Source: Silene noctiflora (Eukaryota; Streptophyta; Magnoliopsida; Caryophyllales; Caryophyllaceae). Taken from it: a DNA stretch of 43,140 nucleotides. The stretch spans positions 14,828 to 57,967 of the forward strand of contig VHZZ01011189.1 of the NCBI GenBank assembly GCA_009801015.1. Reading direction: 5' to 3'. The stretch's first letter is position 1. Each line of letters opens with the position of its first letter. This document shows positions 22,872 through 34,800 of the stretch, piece by piece. Under the pieces are notes generated by a model that was not told where the DNA came from, did no database searches, and saw nothing but the letters and a program-made list of their open reading frames with translations. The position numbers were made by a program, and so were the translations under genes.

Positions 22872-25800
22872 TTAACTTTTCTTACTTTTATTTAACTTGA
22901 TGATAACGTCGTCTGGTGAAAACTGAGGAGATGCGCAAGCCATGGCCTTTTTCACCTTTGAAATGGAATTTTTCATCTTTGAACCCATACCTGACAGTAT
23001 GTGGAGTGATTTTTTATTCTGTGTCTTAAGTTCCATATCTCTTGAAGCTTCTGAGATCATTGGTATCAGCTCTGAATCTTCCTCGCCATGGTCATTCTCC
23101 GTGTCTTCTTTTTCCTTCTCAGTTTTTGGTTCCTCAGCTGCATTTTTTCCACCGGCTTGCAGATTTTGTGTAACAGTTAAGTGCTCTCCTCCTCTCTTAT
23201 CGCTAATGGTCGGCGGTGGCATTGACTTGACCTCTATTTCATTGTGTTTTTCAGCCGTTATTTCTTCTTTACCCATAATGACAGATTGCACTGGTTCAAG
23301 CGAGGAAACTTCATTCGTGCTTGATATGGGTCCTTCTTTGGTGAAGTTCTCTGCATTCTTTCCATTGTAAATGACATCTACAGTATCAACAGGCTCATCA
23401 ATCCTCTTATTTACCGAGTCTTTATGACACAATTCCTGGAGCTGAGATGACTGGTGTAAGTCCTCATAATTTCCTTGGAGCTGCTCTTCTTTCTCAACCT
23501 GCATTGTCCGTGTAATATTGCTGTCTTGATTGCCCACTTTTTTCATCGATTGTTGTTCTGAAACCTGTGAAGAAACTATTATATCATACATTGCTGGTTG
23601 TGTATCTTATCTATGAAATATTTTTTGTATCAAATAAAATTTTACCTTCTCTTCTGCCGCATTTGTTTCAGTGGGTGGTGTGTTATTTATGCCAGAAACT
23701 TGTGAAACACTGAATGTGGTATTTGCTGAGTGTTTATCTGCTATCACAGGCTTCTTTGTTTCATCACATGACTTTGTTGTGGACAGGGGAGGTTGCACCA
23801 ATGCAGGGTCTTCACTGGCAACGGTCTAAATGAATGAAACATATGCTAATCATTAGATCTGTAGGATTTATACTTGGGAAGAATCACTTATAGCATGCCT
23901 TGGTTTTAGGCTGCTTTTTTGGTGTAAAAGGGAGATGAAAGGAAAGGGGGGGGGGGGGGGGGGGGTAAAAGGTTACCTAGATTAACCGAGTGTTTGTAGT
24001 GAAAGAATTTTGCCCATGAAAATAATTTATCCGTTAGGGCCTAGGGGGTGACGGCATTGGAATTTGTAAAAGAATGCTCATGCACTTGGAATTCTTCGGC
24101 TTCTTCTGAGCTATGTATCCTTCAGGTATGTAGGGTCTTTACCCCTAGGGAACTAAAGGTGTGAAAGGAAAAAAAATAGTTCTGGAAAATATAATAAAGC
24201 CTATATATTCTACCGAATTTCCACAAAGTTCTTACTGTATTTATGCCGTGCATCTCCTCTTCTCCTGCAGCATCAGTCGCTACAGCTTCATGTACTTCAA
24301 ATTTCGGAGAACTGCTTTCACCCATGTGCTCATTATTTACTGTTTGGAGCTGTGTATCACTACCGGTTCCTTCAGATATAGCTAGCTTTTCACTTTGAAG
24401 CTCATTTACCTGCTCAAAGTTCACATTTTTTGTATGGTTATCAGTTGATATCGTGTATGAGCTTTCTGGCTCTTCTCCAGTAATCGACTGTGATTTCAAG
24501 TCGAATTGAGAGGATTCGCCAATTTCTCTTTTTCCATTCAAATGGCAGACTTCCTTAACACTCAGTATTTCTAGTGTAGAGTCCTCTGTATCACTCTTTA
24601 CTTCTGCACTAGATTCGACACCAAACTCTGATGACAGTTCTTTAGGGTCTGTCTTAACTGAGTTATCCATTGTTCTATGTTTTTCTTTCAAGTCTTGCTT
24701 TTGCTCTAAGTCTCCATTTGCCTCAACTTCCAAACTTGGGTGTTCAATTTCCCTTTCTTCTGGAGAGCATACAATTTCAGCTGGGTTATCAAAGGACATG
24801 AAGGTGTTTTCTGCACTCTCATCATGCAGGACTTCCTCTTTAAAGGTTTTGTCATTTGCATCTGTAACTATTGTACTAGTTTCAGGTCTCTGTTCCTGGT
24901 GCTCAGATGCTGTTTGTTTTAGTCTGTCCTCAGTTTCAATTTCCTGGCATATATGGCTCGCTATTATTTCAGCGGCACTAATTTTCTCTGCATCATGGCA
25001 ATCCATGTGCACATCACTTGCACTTGTAACTTTTCCTTCACTTTGTAGTTCGTGTACTTTCAACTTTGCTTCGGAGAGACCTGGATCTATTTCCCTTGAA
25101 CTCATATTTTCTGGTACCTCAATTTCAGTGAACAATATTCTGTCATTCCCTTGTTGAGGCTCCAGAGTTGAGCAACACTCCAGGCCCTTTTTCGATTCTT
25201 GCTGTTTTTCCTTTTCGATGTCCATATTATCTGGCTTAGGAACATTCATCTGATGTGATAGCTCAGAAGCATCCATCTTGGGTTCCATAGGCCTTACCTG
25301 CTCCGTCACATGACTAGTTGTGGTAAAAAAAGGTATCAAACTTAGAGGATAACTTGTTACATTTTTAGAGTTGCTTACCTCATTTTCTGTTCTTTCTCCT
25401 GATTTATTTTGTTGGAAAATTTCCCCTACAGCTTCTTCTTCCAAACTCGTGGATGTGACAGTGATGTTGGGTTCTTCAGAGATCTGTACACAGAATATAG
25501 TTTCAGAATAAAAGTTGAATCCACTGTGAATACATAATTATAGATCGATAATCCTTTCCCTCCCTTGCCAAAAACCATTGATATCTCCAAATATGTATAG
25601 AATACAATTTATTATCATTTTTTTAAACCATTGTTAAACGGAATGACATAAGTTTGAATTTGTACCTCTTTCGAATTCTTACTGATGGTGATGGAACACT
25701 CGTCTGATTTGGTGTTGCATTCTGTGTTGCTCAATGTCTTTCCATCTCTGTCAGCATCATTGTAAATTTCATATAATGCTGGTTCATGACTCTCAGTATC

Positions 25801-28800
25801 TTCATTTGTTTCTTCTTTCTCTTCCCTAATCTCGTCTTCAACCTTTTTGCTTTCTTTGTAGAGCCCTGGTTCTGAGGATCTTTCAACTATCTCTACAGAG
25901 CCAGCAGGTACCAGCTTCTGTAATGGAAAGATGTTGTGTCAGAGCCTTGGTGAAGAATCTAGTCTAAAATTCACTATCCCTTACATCAATGCTTAATTCA
26001 ATCTTACCTCTTTAGTTGAGTCATATGCTGATGTTGCATGTGGTCCATAATCCTCCTCGCTCTTACTTTCTTCTACAGCCATCTCACTCTTCACTTCCTG
26101 GCGACCACGTCCGTCAATGATATCATCTATAGTCTGTTCTTCATTGTTCGTCTCTATCAATTGCTCTGGACTTGTGGTTTCTTCTTGATTCTCGCTGACT
26201 TCCTCGGAGGTGTGTCCATAATTTTCTGAAATTGGTCTGATGGACGTATCATCTGCACAAGAAACTTTAACGGTTTGCTGGGAATTATTCTGAAACTGAT
26301 CAGCCTCACTGTTGATCTCGTGTGAGTAATTATTGGTACAGCTACGAGGTTTCATTTTGTTGTTTTGGGGATCGTGAGCACTTTGAATTTCTGGCACTAA
26401 ATATTCTTCCGTATTACTCACTTCTTCAACTGCTGGTATATACGGCAAGTCCCCACATAGATCAATACTGGAGGATACTTGTAGCTCTCTTTGCGTTGCC
26501 TTTTCTGGCGTGGAATCCTCTTCCTTCTCTTCATTCAGATCTTGCAGAGTCACCGAGCAGTCTTCTTTGTTTTGAGTTGTGCTTGTAGCTTCAGAAGGAG
26601 ATGATGGTTCCAAAAAATTCTTTTGTAGTTCAACTGGTTGCTTTCCTTCTGTTTGGTCAGTCTCATGTGGGGTCGTTTCATCGACATTGTGGCCATCTAT
26701 ATAGGGCTTTGTCGCATTTGAGACATATTCTTCTTGTTTGGAATCATTTGGTTCCCACTCTTGTATGTATTGGCTTGGTTCAATAGCTGTTAAAATCCCA
26801 TTCCCAGATTGAGTTTGTGTAGGTTGTCCGTTTATTTCGTTATCCTGGGAGGCCAAGTGATTAGGCTCTTGCTGATCTAAAGGAATCCCTTCTCTGTCAT
26901 CTGTGTGTTGACTTTCTTCAATTGAATTGACAGCCATTTCCATGTGCAACTTAGGTTTGTTGGAGTCTGGTTCATCATCCTCATTTCTTTCGATGCTTTG
27001 TTCATGAACACCTAATTCAGCGCCTTCTTCAGCATTGTTTGTCTGACTTATACCTGGTGGTGATTCTGTCGTCTGTTCTGCTAGTAATAATGTTTCATCA
27101 TTCCTTACTTCTGAACTACTTGTGTCCATTTCATTTCCTGAACTTGAAGCATTGGTACATATCACCTGTTTTATATCTTAGTCAGTTCAGTCTAGTTCAT
27201 CAAGGGATATCTACAACCTTTACTTGAAACTATTCAGAACGATTGGAGCTTATTAAATAAATCATTCTTGTCATGGGTAACTATGAAATGTGCAAAAATA
27301 AGGAAGTACCTTCTGTACTAAAGCCTCGTTTCTATGCTCTTCATGCTCTGCCACTTCTTGTGTGTTATTTACCTCGGAAGCATCTATTCTACACTCTTCA
27401 TTATCTTGATTAGGCATTTCAGCTCCTACATTTTGTCCAGATGCTTCAGAATGCACAGGAGTTTGCTCATTTTGTATTTGTTTGCTAGAGCAATCATCTT
27501 TAAATCCTTGACTCTCAATTTCCTTATTTCTGAAAGGGACTGATTCATTCATTTCATTGGACTTGCATTGCTCATGTGTTTCTTTAACCTCTTGAATTTG
27601 CTCATCGTACATGCAAGTGTTTTCTTCATTCTCTAGCTGGGGAGCATCAGCTGTGTCTATAGGTTTTCCCTGGTTCACCAGAAAACCAAGTCAGTGTTAC
27701 TCAAGTACAAACATGTATAAGACCCTAAGTGATCTACCTCTATCCCAAATTTATTGACATTTTACTTTTGTGGTTAGCTTATGGCAACTTTGACCATTTA
27801 TCCAGATATAGGTAACGGGGTACAACTTAAAATTTGTCATGTTTGTTTAATTAAAACAACTACTAGTCTCTTATCAATTTATCATCATTTGACTAGTAAA
27901 TCTTCTGACTCAAGCTGACCTGGTCCATTTTACGCTCTTCTGCAAGAGTTTGCTGAGAAACTTCCCGTGTATTTTCTCTTTTAGTGTTTTCGGGTTCCTC
28001 ATCGACCTGAATCTTCTCCTTGGTCTGTTTAGAATAACCAAGTGTGATTGTGGTGTACAAAACTAGTCTTCGGCGAATAATGGAGTTTTAAGTCTTACCT
28101 GTTGCACTTCTGTCTCAACTACGGGATCCTTGTCCAAGTTTATCTCCTTCTGTGAAATTTCTGAGTTAGTGTTTTCATTTCTACCAAGATCTCCATCAGT
28201 GTTTGGACCTGAATCCTCTGCTTTGCTATTAATTGCCTCATTATCGGTGTTATTCTCTTCTATTAGTACCGTTGATTCTGGGATAAATTTGTGGTTCTGA
28301 ACGTCCATGTCCTGTAGCAAGGGTATGTTACATAGAAGCGTCAGTTGGCACTGTATAAGAATGTTACAACTTGAAAAAGAAACCTATTTTTTTTTTTTTT
28401 TTTCTAATTTTCATAGTCTTAGAAGTTCCTGATTTTTTTGAGATTTACCTCAAGCACACCTTCTGTCTCAACTATGGGATCATCGTTCAAACTTATCTCC
28501 TTTTGTGAAATTTCCAAGTTTGTTTTTTCTTTTCCACTAGAATCTTCTGTAGTGTTTGAACCTAGATCATCTGCTTTGCTATTACTTGCCTCATTCTCGG
28601 TGTTATTCTCTTCTCTTAATTCTATTGATTCTTGGAGAAATTCGTGGTTCTCCATATCCATTTCCTGTAGTATAGGTATGTTACGTAGATGGTAGAATTT
28701 GCAATGCATCAAAATGTTTCAACTTGAATGCGAAACATATCTTTTTTCCTAGTTCATATTTTTAGAAGTTCATTTGTTTAGTTGTATGCTTTTACCTTTG

Positions 28801-31800
28801 GCAAGATTTCTGTGTTAACTATGGAATCCTCGTCCAAGTTTATCTCCTTTTGTGAAATTTCCGAATTTGGGTTTTCTTTTCCACCGAGGTCGTCGACGGT
28901 GCTTGAACTTAGATCTTCTGTTCTGCTATTAATTGCCTCATTCTCAGTGTTAACCATGGAATCCTTGTTCAACATTATCTCCTTTCGTGAAATTTCTGAT
29001 TTTGTGTTTTCGTTTTCACTGAGGTCTTCAACATTGTTTGAACCTAGATCCTCTGCTATGCTATTAGTTGCCTCGTTCTCGGTGTTAATCTCTTCTCTTA
29101 GCTCTGTTGATTCTGGGATAATTTTGTGGTCCTCAACATCCACGTCCTGTAGTAAAGGTATGTTATCAGTTGGTCTCTCTTGTGACGGTCACAAATTGTG
29201 ACGGCCTCAAATGTGACCACTTTAAGATAAAAAGTAACCACTCATAAAATGTTACCTATCAAATAATGATCACATTTGGGTTCGTTACAATTTGTGACGA
29301 AAAAGAGCCCGCAACAAATGAGAATTTGTGGTGTCATGGAGAACTGTAGAAGCTTGAATTGGCAGTGCATCAAATTGTTTCAACTTCTAAAGAAACGTAT
29401 ATTTTTCTAGTTCTTCATGGTTTAGAAGTTCATAAATTTTTGAGTGTTACCTGAGGCACGACTTCTGTGTCAACTCTGGGATCCTCGTCCAAGTTTGTGA
29501 CCTTTTGGGACATTTCCGAGTTTGTATTTTCGTTTCCACTAAGGTCTTCAACAGTGTTTGAACCTAGATCAGCTGCTTTGCTATTAATTGCCTCATTCTC
29601 GGTGTTATTCTCCTCTGGTAGTTTTGTTGATTCTGGGATTAATTTGTGGTTCTCAACGTCCATGTCCTGGGAAAAAGGTATGTTATAGAAGCTTCAGTTG
29701 ACAGTGTATCAGAATGTTTCGACTTGAAAGAAAAACTATTTTTTTTTTCTAGTTCTTCATAGTTCTAGTATTTCATAATTTTTTGAATTTTACCTGAGGC
29801 ACAATTTCTTTGATGACTGTGGGATCCTCTTCTGTGTTTATGTCTCTTTGTGAAATATCCATGTTTGTGTTTTCGTTTCCAGTAAGGTCTTCAATAGTGT
29901 TTGATCCTAGATCCTCTCCTCTGCCATTAATTGCCTCATTCTCAGTGTTATTTTCTTTTCTTATATCTGTTGGTTCTGGGATAAATTTGAGGTTCTCAAC
30001 ATCCATGACCTGTAGTAATTGTTATGTTACGTAGAAGCTTGAAATGGCAGTGCATAATAATGTTGCATCAAAATGTTCCGACTTAAAAGGGAATTTTTTT
30101 CTTCTAATTCTTCATAGTTTTCAAAGTTAAATTTTTGGAGTGTTACCTGAGGCATGACTTCAGTGTTTTTCTCTTCGTCCAAGTTTGTCAACTTTTGTAA
30201 AATTTCAGAGTTTGTATTTTCGTTTTCACTAAGGTCTTCAATAGTGTTTGAACCTAGACCCACTGCCTTACACTTAATTGCCTCATTCTCAGTGCTATTC
30301 TCTTCTCTTAGTTCTGTTGATTCTGGGATTAATTCGTGGCTCTCCACGTCCATGTCCTGCAGTAAAGGTAATTTACATAGAAGCTTCAGTTGACAGTGTA
30401 TTAGAATGTTTCGACTTGAAAGAGAAACTTTTTTTAGTTCTTAATAGTTTTCCATAATTTTCCGAGTTTTACCTGAAGTACGTCTGTGTTAACTATGGGA
30501 TTCTCATTCAAGCTTATTTCCTTTTGTGAAATTTCGAAGTCTTTATTTTCATTTCCACTATCTTCCACATTGTTTGAACCCGGATCCTCTGCTCTGCTAT
30601 TTATTGCCTGATTCTCGGTGTTATTATCTTCTGTTAATTCTGCTGATTCCGGGACTAATGCACGGTCCTCAACGCTCATGTCCTAGTAAAGTTACGTCAC
30701 ATAGAAGCTTGAATTGGCAGTGCATCAAAATGTTTAAACTTGAAAGAAAAATCTATTTTTTTTTCAACTTCTTCGTAGCTTTAGAAGTTCATAATATTTT
30801 GCGTTTTACCTGAAGCGCAACTTTTGTGTCAACTTTGGGATCCTCGTCCAAGTTTATCTCCTTTTGTGAAATTTCCGGATTTGTATTTTTGTTTCCACTA
30901 AGGTCTTCAACAGTGTTTGAAACTAGGGCCTTTGCTATGCTACTAACTGCTTCATTCTCAGTGTTATTATCTTCTCTTAGTTCTGTTGATTCTGAGATAA
31001 AGCCGTGGTTCTCAGCGCTCATGTCCTGTAGTAAAGGTATGTTGTGTAGAATTGTAGACGCTTGAATTGGAAGTGCATAAAATTGATTCGACTTGAAAGA
31101 GAAACATATTTTTTCTAGTTCTTCATAGTTTTAGAAATTGATAAATTTTGGTGTGTTACCTGAGGCATGGCTTCTGTGTTATCTTCGAGATCCTCGTCCA
31201 AGTTTTTCACCTTCTCGGACATTTCTGAGTTTGTATTCTCGTATCGACTAAGGTCACCTTCTGCTCCGATATTAATTGCCTCCTTCTGGGTGTTATTCTC
31301 CTCTCTTAGTTCTGTTAAGTCTGGGAGTAATTCGTGGTTCTCAACTTCAATGTCCTGCAGTAAAGGCATGTTACATACAGTGTATCAGAAATGTTTCAAC
31401 TTGAAAGAAAAACTATTTTCTAGTTCTTCATAGTTCTAGAATATCATAATTTTTGAGTTTTACCTGAGGCACAATTCCTGTGCTAACTGTGGGATCGTCG
31501 TCTGAGTTTATCTCCTCTTGTGGAATTTCCGAGTTTCTATTTTCGTATCCAGTAAGGTCTTCAATAGTGTTTGAACCTAGATCCTCTCCTCTGCTCTTAA
31601 TTGCCTCATTCTCAATAATATTCTCTTCTCTTAGTTCTACTAATTCTGGGATTAGTTCGTGGTTCTCAACGTCCATGACCTGCAGTAGAGGTATGTTACA
31701 TAGAAGCTTTAGTTGACAGTATATCAGAATGTTTTAACTTGAAAGAGAAACTATTTTTTTAGTTCTTCATAGTTTTAGTTCATAAGTGTTACCTGAAGAA

Positions 31801-34800
31801 CAACTTCTCTGTTTACTACGGGATTCTCTTTCGAGCCTATCTCCGTTTGTGAAATCTCCAAGTTTGTGTTTTCGCTTCCACTATCTTCAACCGTGTTTGA
31901 ACCTAGATCCCCTGCTCTGCTATTAATTGCTTCACTCTCGGTGTTATTCTCTTCTGTTAGTTCTGCTGATTCTGTGATTAATTCACGGTTCTTAACGCTC
32001 GTGTCCTGTAGTAAAGGTATGTCACATAGAAGCTTGAATTGGCAGTGCATCAAAATCTTTCAACTTGAAGTGAACCACTTTTTTTCTATTTCTTCATAGT
32101 TTTAGAAGTTCATAAATTTCTAAGTTTTACCTGAGGCGTTACTTCTGTGTTAACTCCGGGATCCTCGTCCAATTTGGCCACCTTTTGTGAAATTTCCGAG
32201 TGTGTGTTTTCGGTTCCACTAAGGTCTTCGACAGTGTTTGAACCTAGATCCGCTGCTCTGCTATTTATTGCCTCATTCTCAGCGCTATTCTCTTCTCTTA
32301 GATTTGTTGATTCTGGGATTAATACGTTGTTCTCAACGTCCATGTCCTGCAGTAAAGGTATGTTACATAAAAGCTTCAATTGACAGTGTATCGAAATATT
32401 TCAACTTGAAAGAGAAACTTTTTTTTTTAGTTCATTGTAGTTTTAGTTCATAAGTTTTCGAGTTTTACCTGAATTACAACCTCTGTGTTGATCTCCTGTT
32501 GTGAAATTTCCAAGTTTGTGTTTTCGTTTCCATTATCTCCAACAGTGTTTGAACCTAGATCCTCTGCTCTGCTATTTATTGCCTCATTCTCGGTATTCTT
32601 CTCTTCTTCTACTTCTGCTGATTCCGGGGCTAATTCACGGTTCTCAATGCTCATGTGCTGTAGGAAAGGTACGTTAGATAGAAGCTTGAATTGGCAGTGC
32701 AGCAAATGTTTCAACTTGAAAGAGAAACTTAAATTGTTTCTATTTAATCATAGTTTTATAAGTTCATAAATTTTTAAGTTTTACCTGAGGCATGACTTCT
32801 GTGTTAACTTTGGGATCCTCGTCCAATTTTGTCACCGTTTGTGAAATTTCTGAGTTTGCATTTTCGTTGCCACTAAGGTCTTCAGCAGTGTTTGAATCTA
32901 GCTCTGCTGCTCTGCTATTAATTGCCTCATTCTCGGTGTTATTCACCTCTCTTAGTTCTGATTCTGGGATAAATTTGCGGTTCTCAATGTCCATGCTCTG
33001 TAGTAAAGGTATATCACATAAGAGCTTCAATTGGCAGTGTACCAGAATATAACATCTTGAAAGAGAAACAGTTTTTTTTTTCTTTTTTTTTCATAGTTTT
33101 AGTTGTTCCTAATTTTTTGAGTTCTACCTGAGGCAAGTTATCCTCAGGTTGATACCGCTAAGTGATGGAGAAACCAACGTGGACATGCAATATGAAGCAA
33201 TCATGCAACCTTATAAAGAGATAAATAAAAGTGAGAAAAGTAGGCTTTTTTAGGTACATTGAAAACTATACGAGGAGAGCGATGCTAACACATGTTACAG
33301 AAAAACATATACTACTTGCCGTTGTTTGGGAGATACCGGACTGATAAGTGTTTTTACCTCTTCTTCAGAAATTTCATTTTCATGTTCAGGTTCTTCATTT
33401 GTTTGATTATGTTGATCTGTTTCCAAGTCTGCTTCTTTGCTAACTTCAACAATGTGAACCTTGTCATTTGCAATCTCAGAAGGCTCGTTTTGTGTATGAT
33501 CATCTATTGCGGTTCCTATGTCTTGTCTTAATGCTTCAATGGTTGCGGAAGTTTCCTGGCATGGCATTACACTGCTGATACTGTCCTGTTCAAATCCTTG
33601 GTTAGTGAGCTCTATATCTTTCTCTGGGTGTGAATCATCCATTTTACTGTTCTTGAAAGATTCATGTCCTCTTTGATCCTCCTGATCTTGCTTACAATCC
33701 AAGCTAGCTGTGTTACTTTCATTCTCTTGCTGAATATCCGTGCCAGGATCCGTTGACGAGACATGACAATCAGCTGATACTTCCTCGTGGATGTCAACTA
33801 CTTGCATCGCTTCACTTGACTCCCCAGTGTCTTCATCTCGACTTTTGATAGGATCGTCAACATTACTCTCCTGATCTAGCTTTCCACTTTGAGAAGGAAA
33901 CCCTGTGGAAATTTCACCTTCTATCTTTGGGTCCGTTACTGGGACTGTCTTAGCAGTATCATCGCACACACCTTCTTCTTCATCTCCTCCGTCATTTTGG
34001 ACTTCAATATTGTCTGATTCAGTTCCAGTGTTCTCACTAAGTTCCATAGGATTGGCATTCATTTCCTGAAACTCCTGGTTTTTTTGGCTGTGTCAGTTAC
34101 TTCGTTATATGTCCCTCTGTTTTGTATCCATGGCGTTCTCATATATCATGACACTCACTTTCTATATTAGCTTTCAAATATATGACCAAATATTATGAAG
34201 TGTGTGTCTCTGCAAATGACGGGGTTGTGTGTGTGTGTGTACAACCTCATGGTAACACATGTTACTACTAGCTTAAAGGTTCAAAGTCAAACCACCGCCT
34301 TAAATCGGATCTGTCATATATACAAGACCGACTGACTGAGGGTAATACTTGTTAGTATATTACTAAAGGGTGATAGCTTTGTTATGCTGACCTCTACATC
34401 TGATCCTGCTTCTAATAACACTTGTTGGCCATCTTTCTGAGCTCCTTCGTTTTCAAAATTTTGAACATCATTGTTATGCTGAAGATCCTTTGGCAACTGT
34501 GAGAAGAGTGTGTCATAATATTATTTTGAAATGTAAGCCTGAAGCCCTGAAGGATAGATTTTTCTGACAAGACAATGCCAGGCATGAAAAAGTTACCTGG
34601 TCAAAATTATCATCTTTGTTTGCCACTATCGCAGTATCCACTTCCTTCGTAGCCAAACCTTGATTCTCACTTTCTGATTCCTGAAGATTTTCAGCGTGTT
34701 CATCATCATTGCAGTCCACAACCTTGAGGTGGTCAGCACTTCCATGTTTGTTGGCCTCAGCAAATATTGTGCTATCTTCATAGCCAATAGCAGAATTTGT

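Noticed and set aside
22942-23370. 142-codon plus-strand frame near the end of the giant gene
   Set aside because: Antisense of the last exon of the giant gene, which has a proper acceptor, frame and stop.
28438-33052. Plus-strand open frames repeated across the exon array (about 70-95 codons each, rich in S and F)
   Set aside because: They are antisense shadows of the module exons; the minus strand has consistent splice sites and one continuous frame.
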